DNA of 19,740 nt from Oscillospiraceae bacterium. Lineage in GTDB: Bacteria > Bacillota_A > Clostridia > Oscillospirales > CAG-272. This document shows, in pieces, positions 1-6,501 of the stretch (positions are counted from its first letter, which is position 1; each line of letters begins with the position of its first letter). Below the pieces are notes generated by a model. The model was given only the letters and a program-made list of their open reading frames with translations. It searched no databases and was not told where the DNA came from. Both the position numbers and the translations under genes were made by a program. The stretch covers positions 1 through 19,740 of the forward strand of contig SVSO01000028.1 in assembly GCA_015064195.1 (NCBI GenBank), given 5' to 3'.

Positions 1-63
1 TCTCTTAAATCTGCGAAGAGCGCTGTCAAGCGATTCATTTTCTTTTACTCTGACCTCTGCCAT
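1..63 (-). CDS. rpsU: Ribosomal protein bS21, N-terminal part (cut by window edge)
   Basis: Reading leftward from the ATG at 63-61, the 21 visible codons give MAEVRVKENESLDSALRRFK followed by R, which matches the conserved start of bacterial S21. The remainder lies outside the window. S21 is a small basic protein of the 30S subunit, located near the anti-Shine-Dalgarno end of 16S rRNA. A strong purine-rich ribosome binding site (71-80) sits 7 bases before the ATG, and a consensus promoter lies upstream (136-164), so rpsU seems to head its own transcript. Identification is by recognising the N-terminus only; the fragment is short but distinctive. Confidence 0.93.
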   Translation of the reverse strand, partial: MAEVRVKENESLDSALRRFKR

Positions 64-130
64 TCTACAATCCCTCCCTCCGCAAGTGGAAAGGAGATAC
101 ATCCATTCATATCTCCGAGATTTCATCTCC
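64..130 (-). promoter_or_regulatory. rpsU 5' leader with tandem hairpins and possible SD-sequestering stem
   Basis: This is the untranslated leader between the predicted rpsU transcription start (near 129) and the start codon. In RNA order it can form a 5-bp stem with a 3-nt loop (GAGAT at 129-125 with ATCTC at 121-117). A second stem of 7 bp with a 10-nt loop follows (GGAGATA at 116-110 with TATCTCC at 99-93). Downstream, CUUUCC (93-88) can pair with GGAGGG of the ribosome binding site (81-76) across a 6-nt loop, with two G-U pairs. The pairings were found by eye. A regulatory role is inferred; simple leader structure is the alternative. Confidence 0.4.
71..80 (-). promoter_or_regulatory. 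Strong ribosome binding site of rpsU
   Basis: On the minus strand this reads GAGGGAGGGA, seven bases ahead of the rpsU ATG. It is an unusually long double purine tract that fixes the start codon. Confidence 0.8.
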
Positions 131-135
131 AATAT

Positions 136-164
136 ATTATACTATAAAAACTCGCGGGTGTCAA
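136..164 (-). promoter_or_regulatory. Consensus sigma-A promoter of rpsU
   Basis: On the minus strand there is a perfect TTGACA -35 (164-159) and a perfect TATAAT -10 (141-136), separated by exactly 17 bases. The predicted transcription start is near 129. A 12/12 match with optimal spacing, upstream of a ribosomal protein gene, is strong evidence for a highly active housekeeping promoter. Confidence 0.92.
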
Positions 165-256
165 GAGTTATTCTGAATTTTATCAGATATTTTTTTATTT
201 ATCGGGAGAGGTGCGGAGAGTTTCTAAAAATGTCGTAGGTTTTACAGAAATAGTAG

Positions 257-285
257 TTGACGGCACCGCTAAAATATGGTATAAT
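257..285 (+). promoter_or_regulatory. Promoter of the secreted-protein gene, extended -10
   Basis: TTGACG (257-262) and TATAAT (280-285) are separated by 17 bases, and TGG directly before the -10 makes an extended -10. The predicted start is near 292, about 50 bases before the ATG at 341. It diverges from the rpsU promoter without overlapping it; the roughly 90 bases between the two hold no other recognisable element. Confidence 0.88.
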
Positions 286-327
286 AGGAATAGAAAGCCC
301 CCACATCCGCCGTTTTGTTCACGCTTC

Positions 328-332
328 GGAGG
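328..332 (+). promoter_or_regulatory. Ribosome binding site setting the start at 341
   Basis: GGAGG lies 8 bases before the ATG at 341. It favours that start over the in-frame TTG at 257, which is part of the promoter -35 and would lie upstream of the transcript start. Confidence 0.8.
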
Positions 333-340
333 TATGCGAT

Positions 341-1096
341 ATGAAAAAAATAATGATCCTGCTGCTCATCACCGCACTTGCATTTGCCAATTGCTCCTGC
401 TTCTTTGAAGCCGAGGAAGAAGAAAGCATCCTCGATGCGCTCAAAATCAGCGCGTGGGTGCTGGATGAGGAGTTGGAAGGCACGGGGTATTGGGCTTATG
501 AGAAATTAGCCAACGGTCACGGTTACTGGGTTTCCAATGACGGCAAGGAAGTTGACAGTGATTCCGTTTTCGTTTATGAGCAATTGGAGGTCGGTAAGCC
601 CCGCGTATGTGCGCCGCTCGGGTATAATCATTCGCACAATTTGCTCATCTTCCTCGATTTTGAAGGGACGGTTCAAGTCGAAACAGACGATCCAAGCGAC
701 ACCACGCTCCGTCTCGCATACAGCTTGTCTGACCCGATGAACCCAAGCTTAGGTAATTGGACAGAGGAAAACGCATTTCGTGCGCGTGCACCTATGGCAG
801 TAGGGGTGTGTCCGACCGGGAATTTCACCAATGCAGGCAGAATCGTTACCTCCGATACTCCTGTTGATTATGAATACTACATCAACGTCACCGCATACGA
901 GGAGGACAACACACCGCTCATTATGGCGCGAATCAAGCTGACTGTCCTTGAAGATCCGCACTACCCTTACAGGGAAGTATCTTTCTGGAGCAAGTCCCCC
1001 AACGAAGTCCGCTCCCGCTTCCTTTCCATCGAGCTGGTTGAATACGAATTCAGCGACGTGTACAAATTCGACATGGAGCTGGTGGAGACGGAGTAA
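341..1096 (+). CDS. Unrecognised secreted or lipid-anchored protein, 251 aa
   Basis: I do not recognise the family. The protein begins MKKIMILLLITALAFANCSC, a typical export signal: charged start, hydrophobic core, then Cys18 and Cys20. It may be a lipoprotein, but neither cysteine sits in a canonical lipobox (F-A-N-C and N-C-S-C), so secretion is surer than lipid anchoring. An acidic EAEEEE run follows the signal. The rest of the mature part is acidic, rich in aromatic residues and beta-prone, with a small GYW repeat (GTGYWAYEK and NGHGYWV) near residues 48-64 and no visible catalytic motif. The gene has its own promoter (257-285), ribosome binding site (328-332) and downstream hairpin (about 1102-1130), so it is a monocistronic unit diverging from rpsU. 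That it is a real gene is well supported; its function is unknown. Confidence 0.8.
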   Translation: MKKIMILLLITALAFANCSCFFEAEEEESILDALKISAWVLDEELEGTGYWAYEKLANGHGYWVSNDGKEVDSDSVFVYEQLEVGKPRVCAPLGYNHSHNLLIFLDFEGTVQVETDDPSDTTLRLAYSLSDPMNPSLGNWTEENAFRARAPMAVGVCPTGNFTNAGRIVTSDTPVDYEYYINVTAYEEDNTPLIMARIKLTVLEDPHYPYREVSFWSKSPNEVRSRFLSIELVEYEFSDVYKFDMELVETE

Positions 1097-1097
1097 A

Positions 1098-1135
1098 ACA
1101 GCAAGCACCGCGCCATTGGCACGGTGCTTGTTTCT
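1098..1135. terminator. Hairpin terminator between convergent genes
   Basis: CAAGCACCG (1102-1110) pairs with CGGTGCTTG (1122-1130), extended inside by GCC/GGC across one C-A mismatch. A T-rich run follows on the + strand, and a TTTT on the minus strand. It lies between the secreted-protein stop (1096) and the stop of the leftward solute-binding gene (1143), so it probably serves both directions. It closely resembles the hairpin at 3613-3640. Confidence 0.85.
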
Positions 1136-1142
1136 GTTATTC

Positions 1143-2645
1143 TTATCCTGCTGCAAACAGCTCTGCGGTCGCCTGCACATCCGCCAGCGCCTTTTCCTTG
1201 ACGCTCTCGTACATGGAGGAGATATCCTCGCTCTTTTTGTTGAACAGCTGCATCAGCTGGTTGGTGATGTCGCCCCACAGACAGAATACGCCCACATCAT
1301 ACTTCATCGTTGAATAGATGATGTCCAGCATCTCTGCGCTTTCTTCATCGCGCGTATGCTTGCCGGTGAGCGTCTTTTCATAGAATGCGGGCGTTACAAG
1401 CTCAGCACTCTTTGCGCAGAACGCTTCCAGAATGAATCCGGTGCGGTCAGGATCGCTGTTGGTGATCGGCACGGATACAACTGCGCATCCGTAGCCGCCC
1501 ACCGGGGAGATATAATCCTGCTGCTGCTCATCATATTTGGGCATGGGAAGAATACCGAAATCGCTGTTGGCATCGCGCAGTTTGGGCAGATCAACCACGG
1601 ATACCCAGTGATACAGCATGGAATTGCTGTTGAGCATATTGGTTACAAATACCGCATAGCCGTCGCTCTTGTAAAGCTTACGCTCGTTGAACAGGTTGAT
1701 GGTGGAATCGTCCTTGGCAAAGGCGATCAGCTTTTCCCATGTGTTCACAAGGCGCTCGGAGTAGAAGTCCAGCTGAGGCTCGCCCTTTTCGTCAATGATA
1801 CCGATGGGATTGCCGGCAGCGATGGTGAAGGAGAACGCCGCATCCTGCCAGTACGTCATACCGAACCTGTCACTTTCATCCATGACGGTATCGCCGTTCA
1901 TATCGCGGACTACCTGCTTGGAGGTTGCAATCAGGTTATCCATCGTCCACTTGTTGTCGCGGACAGTCTGATAGGGATCGATCTTGTACTCGGCAGCCAC
2001 GTTCTTGTTGAACATCATGCACTGTACAGCCAGATTGTCGATGTAGGTGAGATCGCCCACTGCGAAGTAGGTCTTGTCGCCGAGACTCAGATCCCGGACG
2101 ACGTTCTGATCCCAGTAGGATCGGGACAGATCCAGATGATCAAGCGAATTCAGATCCATCAGGTACTCGTTGGAAACAAAGCCCATCGTATTAAACACGT
2201 TGGAAATGATCGCATCATAGGAATTGTCTTCGCTGAGGATCGTCTTGCTGATAAAGCTGGCCATGGCACCTTCAAACAGCCGTTGTCCGCAGTCGCCGCC
2301 CCAGACCTTGTTGATCTTTACGTTGTAGGTATCCTCGATATAAGCGGTGCGGCGGTAGACGGCATCGTTGAGCACGTCGCCGTTTTCGCTCTCTGTAACA
2401 ATGTCAACATTGCTCCAGCTGGAGGTGAGATTGTCATCACCGCGGACGGCAAAGGTGAACTCATAGCCGCCGAAATCCATCTCCGGAAGTCCGGGATCGT
2501 ATTTGTCAGTGGTCTCTGCCGTGGAGGAATCTCCACCGGCAGCGGTCGTTCCGTCTGACGGAGTGCCTGCGCTTCCGCATGATACGCCGGCCAACATCGC
2601 CGCAAGCAGCAGATATGTGACATAATTCTTCATATTTTTTTGCAT
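1143..2645 (-). CDS. Extracellular solute-binding lipoprotein, family 1 (ABC importer receptor)
   Basis: This 500-aa protein resembles family 1 solute-binding proteins, the receptors of ABC sugar or oligosaccharide importers. The signal peptide ends in L-A-G-V-S-C with a candidate lipidated Cys23, followed by a low-complexity G/S/T/D linker (about 24-48) typical of membrane-tethered receptors. The body has SBP features: a predicted partner region YDAIISN (about 143-149), and DMNGDTVMDESD (248-259), a calcium-loop-like insert common in clostridial family 1 receptors. AAGGAG about 7 bases before the ATG at 2645 supports this start over the in-frame Met5. No permease or ATPase is adjacent, so it is an orphan receptor here. 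It diverges from the AraC regulator at 2794, its most likely controller. The ligand cannot be read from the sequence. Confidence 0.85.
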   Translation of the reverse strand: MQKNMKNYVTYLLLAAMLAGVSCGSAGTPSDGTTAAGGDSSTAETTDKYDPGLPEMDFGGYEFTFAVRGDDNLTSSWSNVDIVTESENGDVLNDAVYRRTAYIEDTYNVKINKVWGGDCGQRLFEGAMASFISKTILSEDNSYDAIISNVFNTMGFVSNEYLMDLNSLDHLDLSRSYWDQNVVRDLSLGDKTYFAVGDLTYIDNLAVQCMMFNKNVAAEYKIDPYQTVRDNKWTMDNLIATSKQVVRDMNGDTVMDESDRFGMTYWQDAAFSFTIAAGNPIGIIDEKGEPQLDFYSERLVNTWEKLIAFAKDDSTINLFNERKLYKSDGYAVFVTNMLNSNSMLYHWVSVVDLPKLRDANSDFGILPMPKYDEQQQDYISPVGGYGCAVVSVPITNSDPDRTGFILEAFCAKSAELVTPAFYEKTLTGKHTRDEESAEMLDIIYSTMKYDVGVFCLWGDITNQLMQLFNKKSEDISSMYESVKEKALADVQATAELFAAG

Positions 2646-2702
2646 GATCTATCTCCTTTTCTGTTATTTTGTCCGGAATTTCTAAAATTTTTCATTCCTT
2701 AC

Positions 2703-2731
2703 TTGATATTATACACGATTTATGGTAAAAT
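2703..2731 (+). promoter_or_regulatory. Promoter of the AraC-family regulator gene
   Basis: TTGATA (2703-2708) and TAAAAT (2726-2731) are separated by 17 bases, predicting a start near 2738. Its -35 shares a base with the -10 of the opposing promoter, and its -10 shares a base with the opposing -35. Confidence 0.72.
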
Positions 2732-2736
2732 GTAAA
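2708..2736 (-). promoter_or_regulatory. Promoter of the solute-binding protein gene
   Basis: On the minus strand, TTTACA (2736-2731) and a perfect TATAAT (2713-2708) are separated by 17 bases. The predicted start near 2701 gives a leader of about 56 bases. It occupies the same DNA as the araC-type promoter, so polymerase binding at the two should be mutually exclusive. Confidence 0.78.
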
Positions 2737-2781
2737 TAGCATATTTCATTCTGTTTGTGCCACAATTCACTCAATTTCCCC

Positions 2782-2786
2782 GGAGG
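2782..2786 (+). promoter_or_regulatory. Ribosome binding site setting the start at 2794
   Basis: GGAGG lies 7 bases before the ATG at 2794. This supports that start over the in-frame TTG at 2755, which has no such site. Confidence 0.8.
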
Positions 2787-2793
2787 AACGGCA

Positions 2794-3606
2794 ATGGAAC
2801 CCATCATTAACTTTTACGAAATCGACCGCGATCTTCAGCACGCCGTGACAGCGGATCACCGAAGCATCCGCCTCTCGCATCACAACATCCCACATTTTCA
2901 CGACAGCGTGGAGTTCATGTATATCGCCGGCGGCGAGCTTGATACCACCATCGAAGGTGTACACCGCATCGTCGGTGCAGGCAATCTCATCGCCCTCGCA
3001 CCGTTTGTCCCGCATGAGAACATCGGCAGCGACGCAGACACCTATATGCTCGTCATCCCGAGACGCCTCGTCAGCAACCTCGACCAACTGATGGGCGGCA
3101 GCGTCTTCGCAACACCCGTCATCGCCGATCCGGACGGTCAGCTTCTGCAAAGTATCCTGCACATCTTCGCGCTGCATAACCGCGACGGCATCTTCGAAAA
3201 AATAGATCCGGAATCCGCATCGGCGCTCGAGCTTTCGGAAATCTGCACGTTTATCCGACTGGTCATCGCCCTTTGCGGCCTGCGTGAGAATGCCGTCAGC
3301 TCCGGCATCGTCCCTCGCGCCATCGAATACATCCACCTGCATTTCCGGGAAACTGTCAGCATTCCAAAGCTCGCCCAGCATCTGCTGTGCAATCAGAATA
3401 TCCTCGCCGCCCGATTCAAGAAAACCTTCGGCATCACGCTGAACGAATATGTCAACCGCGTCCGTGCCGCCGAGGTGCGCCGCCTGCTCCGCGAGCATCC
3501 GGACATGAACCTGGCCGAAGCCGCCGACCTTGCCGGCTTCGGAAGCCTGCGGACACTCCACCGTGTCTACCGTCAGGAATTCGGCTGCACACCCAGACGG
3601 CCGTGA
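2794..3606 (+). CDS. AraC-family transcriptional regulator
   Basis: This 270-aa protein has the usual two-part AraC layout. The N-terminal half looks like a cupin sensor: HFHDSVEFMYIAGGELDTTI around residues 34-53, with His34 and His36, then a beta-rich stretch including PFVPHENIG. The C-terminal 100 residues form the AraC DNA-binding domain, with a first helix-turn-helix around 188-211 (SIPKLAQHLLCNQNILAARF) and a second around 238-263 (AEAADLAGFGSLRTLHRVYR), ending in the typical F-G-x-T-P-x-R (FGCTPRRP). It diverges from the solute-binding lipoprotein and probably controls it in response to a small ligand, perhaps a sugar. The direct repeats at 2687-2751 are candidate sites. Regulator family is certain; target and ligand are inferred. 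Confidence 0.93.
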   Translation: MEPIINFYEIDRDLQHAVTADHRSIRLSHHNIPHFHDSVEFMYIAGGELDTTIEGVHRIVGAGNLIALAPFVPHENIGSDADTYMLVIPRRLVSNLDQLMGGSVFATPVIADPDGQLLQSILHIFALHNRDGIFEKIDPESASALELSEICTFIRLVIALCGLRENAVSSGIVPRAIEYIHLHFRETVSIPKLAQHLLCNQNILAARFKKTFGITLNEYVNRVRAAEVRRLLREHPDMNLAEAADLAGFGSLRTLHRVYRQEFGCTPRRP

Positions 3607-3612
3607 ACAGCA

Positions 3613-3640
3613 AAAGCACCGCGCCAAGGCGCGGTGCTTT
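3613..3640. terminator. Bidirectional terminator between the AraC gene and leuS
   Basis: AAAGCACCGCGCC (3613-3625) pairs perfectly with GGCGCGGTGCTTT (3628-3640), a 13-bp GC-rich stem with a minimal loop. A T-rich tail follows on the + strand and TTTT on the minus strand. It sits in the 40 bases between two convergent stops (3606 and 3647). It should end both the AraC transcript and the long leftward operon. Confidence 0.92.
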
Positions 3641-3646
3641 CTTATC

Positions 3647-6046
3647 TTATCTTACTACAATATTGACGATCTTGTTGGGAACGCTGATTTCCTTGACGAT
3701 GGTCTTGCCGTCCAGATACTGCGCCATGCGCTCGTCGGCTTTGACGAGGGCGATCGCTTCATCCTTGCCGGTGTTCAGCGGGATCTCCTTGGTGAACTTG
3801 AGCTTGCCGCTTACCTGTACGGCGATCTCAACGGTGGAATCCACCGTCTTGGCTTCATCCCACTCCGGCCATGCCGCCAATGCGCACATTCCGTCGCCGA
3901 TGGTTTCCCAGATCTCCTCGCAGAGATGGGGCGCATAGGGGCAGAGCAGGCGAACGAAAATGCCCAGCTCATCCTTTGTCAGCGTGCCGACCTCGTAGAT
4001 CTCGTTGATGAGGCTCATCATTGCCGCCACTGCGGTGTTGAACTTCATCTCCTCGATGTCGGTGGAGACCTTCTTGATGGTCTTATGGAATGCAGATTCC
4101 AGCTTCGCGGTGACGCCTTCGCCCTTGACCATGTCGGCAAGACCTGCCACACGGTCGAGGAAGCGCTTCACGCCCTTGACGGAGCTTTCGTTCCACGGTG
4201 CCGCGGAAGCATAGTCACCCATGAACAGCACGTATACACGCAGAACATCCGCGCCGTATTCGTTGACCACATCCAGCGGGTCGATGACATTGCCCTTGGA
4301 CTTACTCATCTTATCGCCGTCCGGGCCGAGGATCAGGCCCTGTGCGGTACGCTTTGCATAAGGCTCATCCACCGGCACTTCGCCGATGTCGTAGAGGAAG
4401 CGATGCCAGAAGCGGGAGTAGATCAGGTGACGGGTCACGTGCTCCATGCCGCCGTTGTACCAGTCAACGGGCATCCAGTAATCCAGCGCTTCCTTAGACG
4501 CCAGTGCTTCGGTGTTCTTCGGATCGCAGTAGCGCAGGAAGTACCAGGACGAGCCTGCCCACTGGGGCATGGTATCCGTCTCACGCTTTGCCGCGCCGCC
4601 GCACTTCGGGCACTTGCAGTTGACAAAGGAATCGATCTTGGCAAGCGGAGATTCGCCGCCTTCACCGGGTGCAAAGTTCTCCATGTCGGGAAGACGAAGC
4701 GGAAGCTCCTCATAGGGAACACCCACCATGCCGCAGGTCGGGCAGTGAACGATCGGAATCGGCTCGCCCCAGTAACGCTGACGGTTGAACGCCCAGTCCT
4801 TCATCTTGTACTGCACGCCCTTCTCACCGACGCCCTTTTCTGCGAGGAATGTGAGCATCTTCGCGATGGCTTCCTTCTTGGTCTTGATGCCATTTAAGAA
4901 TTCGGAGTTGACCATCTCGCCGTCACCGGTGTAGGCTTCCTTTTCGATGTCGCCGCCCTTGATGACCTCGATAATGTCGATGCCGAACTTCTTTGCGAAG
5001 TCGTAGTCGCGCTCATCATGCGCCGGCACTGCCATGATCGCGCCGGTGCCGTAGCCCATCATAACGTAGTCGGAAATGTAGATCGGGATCTCCTTGCCAT
5101 TGGCAGGATTGACCGCAGCCAGACCCTCGATGCGCACACCGGTCTTATCCTTGACCAGCTGAGTACGCTCGAATTCGGTCTTCTTCGCGCATTCTTCCTT
5201 GTAAGCGTCCAGCGCGTCGATATTTTTGATGCTGTCGCGATATTTTTCGATGATCGGATGCTCCGGCGCGATGACCATGAAGGTCACGCCGAACATGGTG
5301 TCCGGACGGGTTGTGTAAATGCGCAGGAAATCATCCTTGCCGGCGATGGCGAAGTTTGCGAATGCACCCTCGGAACGGCCGATCCAGTTTTCCTGCTGGA
5401 GCTTGATGTTGGGCAGATAATCCACCTTCTCAAGGCCCTGCAGCAGCTTGTCCGCGTATTCGGTGATGCGCAGATACCATACATCCTTGGACTTCTGCAC
5501 CACATCGTTGTGGCAGATATCGCACTTGCCGCCCTGAGAATCCTCGTTGGAGAGGACACACTTGCAGTGCGGGCAGTAGTTGACCAGCGTGGTGGCACGG
5601 AATACCAGACCTGCATCAAACATCTTGCGGAAAATCCACTGTGTCCACTTGTAGTAATCCTCCTCGGTGGTATCGATGACGCGATCCCAGTCGAAGGAGA
5701 AGCCCACGCGCTTGAGCTGAGAGGTAAACTTCTCGATGTTCATATCTGTTACCTTGCGGGGATGGATGCCGGTCTTGATGGCGTAGTTTTCGGTGGGCAG
5801 ACCGTATGCATCAAAGCCCATGGGGAACAGCACATTGTAGCCCTGCATTCTTCTCTTTCTGGAGATGACCTCAAGGCCGGAATACGCCTTGATGTGACCT
5901 ACGTGCATACCGGCACCGCTGGGATAGGGGAATTCCACGAGGCCGTAGAACTTCGGCTTCGAGTAATCCTCCGTCGCCTTGAATACGCCGGTTTCTTCCC
6001 ATTTGTCCTGCCATTTCTGTTCAATGGCTTTAAAATCGTATTTCAT
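3647..6046 (-). CDS. leuS: Leucyl-tRNA synthetase
   Basis: This class I aminoacyl-tRNA synthetase charges tRNA-Leu with leucine in the cytoplasm. At 799 aa it is a complete bacterial LeuRS. The HIGH-type motif is PYPSGAGMHVGH (40-51) and the KMSKS motif is exact (579-583). A zinc module includes CPHCKC and CDIC (158-178). The CP1 editing domain carries TTRPDT (245-250) and GTGAIMAVPAHDERD (333-347). A second cysteine cluster lies at 435-482, and the leucine-specific region and anticodon-binding end follow. AGAGG lies 9 bases before the ATG. rsfS ends 32 bases upstream. There is no space for a T-box leader, so leuS must rely on upstream promoters. It is the last gene of the train, closed by the terminator at 3613-3640. 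Confidence 0.99.
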   Translation of the reverse strand: MKYDFKAIEQKWQDKWEETGVFKATEDYSKPKFYGLVEFPYPSGAGMHVGHIKAYSGLEVISRKRRMQGYNVLFPMGFDAYGLPTENYAIKTGIHPRKVTDMNIEKFTSQLKRVGFSFDWDRVIDTTEEDYYKWTQWIFRKMFDAGLVFRATTLVNYCPHCKCVLSNEDSQGGKCDICHNDVVQKSKDVWYLRITEYADKLLQGLEKVDYLPNIKLQQENWIGRSEGAFANFAIAGKDDFLRIYTTRPDTMFGVTFMVIAPEHPIIEKYRDSIKNIDALDAYKEECAKKTEFERTQLVKDKTGVRIEGLAAVNPANGKEIPIYISDYVMMGYGTGAIMAVPAHDERDYDFAKKFGIDIIEVIKGGDIEKEAYTGDGEMVNSEFLNGIKTKKEAIAKMLTFLAEKGVGEKGVQYKMKDWAFNRQRYWGEPIPIVHCPTCGMVGVPYEELPLRLPDMENFAPGEGGESPLAKIDSFVNCKCPKCGGAAKRETDTMPQWAGSSWYFLRYCDPKNTEALASKEALDYWMPVDWYNGGMEHVTRHLIYSRFWHRFLYDIGEVPVDEPYAKRTAQGLILGPDGDKMSKSKGNVIDPLDVVNEYGADVLRVYVLFMGDYASAAPWNESSVKGVKRFLDRVAGLADMVKGEGVTAKLESAFHKTIKKVSTDIEEMKFNTAVAAMMSLINEIYEVGTLTKDELGIFVRLLCPYAPHLCEEIWETIGDGMCALAAWPEWDEAKTVDSTVEIAVQVSGKLKFTKEIPLNTGKDEAIALVKADERMAQYLDGKTIVKEISVPNKIVNIVVR

Positions 6047-6078
6047 TGGTTCGTTCCTCTTTTATATAAATTAAATTT

Positions 6079-6480
6079 TTACGGTAAAATAAGGTCGCTG
6101 ACATCGATGCTCTCGGCTTCGCTCCAGAGCTTTTCCAGCTTGTAAAAGTCCCGGTTCTCGCGGTTCATGATGTGGACGATGACCGAGCCGAAGTCCACGG
6201 CGATCCACTGTCCCTCGCTGTAGCCGTCCATGCGGAGCGGTTCAACGCCGCACTGCGTGAGCTTGTACTCCGCTTCACCCGCCAGCGCCTTCACGTTGGT
6301 GGAGGAGGTACCGCCGCAGATGACGAAATAATCCGCGATAATGGTGTGATCCGCAATGCGCAGCAGCTTGATATCGCGGCCCTTCTTGCGGTCGAGCACC
6401 TGCACCAGCATCTTCGCAATTTCAATAGGCTCCGCATCGGTAAGATCCGGAAGCTGTTCGGTTACAATATTGTTATCCAT
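6079..6480 (-). CDS. rsfS: Ribosome silencing factor RsfS (Iojap family)
   Basis: RsfS binds ribosomal protein uL14 on the 50S subunit and blocks subunit joining when nutrients are short. The 133-aa protein shows the family signature DYFVICGGTSST (50-61), then QWIAVDFGSVIVHIM (91-105) and FYKLEKLW (112-119). A GAAAGG site lies about 10 bases before the ATG. It follows the LCP gene by 21 bases and precedes leuS by 32, in keeping with the common nadD-yqeK-rsfS neighbourhood of Firmicutes. Length and motifs are complete. Confidence 0.97.
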   Translation of the reverse strand: MDNNIVTEQLPDLTDAEPIEIAKMLVQVLDRKKGRDIKLLRIADHTIIADYFVICGGTSSTNVKALAGEAEYKLTQCGVEPLRMDGYSEGQWIAVDFGSVIVHIMNRENRDFYKLEKLWSEAESIDVSDLILP

Positions 6481-6501
6481 ATATCTGTTTCCTTTCGGTT
6501 G

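Larger units (their letters stand above)
2687..2751 (+). repeat. Direct repeat flanking the divergent promoters (possible operator)
   Basis: ATTTTTCATTC (2687-2697) and ATATTTCATTC (2741-2751) match at 10 of 11 positions in the same orientation. They are 54 bases apart, close to five helical turns, on either side of the two overlapping promoters. AraC-family proteins often bind directly repeated half-sites. The region is AT-rich, so chance is possible. Confidence 0.35.

Noticed and set aside
257..340. N-terminal extension of the secreted protein to a TTG at 257
   Set aside because: The TTG is part of the promoter -35 and lies before the predicted transcript start. The ATG at 341 has a good ribosome binding site and begins a signal peptide.
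1509..1516. TATAAT on the + strand inside the solute-binding gene, and similar + strand TATAAT inside nadD
   Set aside because: They have no acceptable -35 at proper spacing and no rightward gene follows.
1800..1905. EF-hand or dockerin-like calcium motif DMNGDTVMDESD in the solute-binding protein as a sign of a cellulosome component
   Set aside because: Single calcium-loop-like inserts of this kind occur within family 1 solute-binding proteins. There is no second repeat and the surrounding fold is that of a receptor.
2670..2697. Inverted repeat GGAAT/ATTCC in the receptor gene leader
   Set aside because: Arms are only 5 bases with a 14-base AT-rich loop, within chance expectation.
6047..6078. 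T-box leader for leuS
   Set aside because: Only 32 bases separate rsfS from leuS, far too short for a T-box, and no terminator/antiterminator pair is visible.
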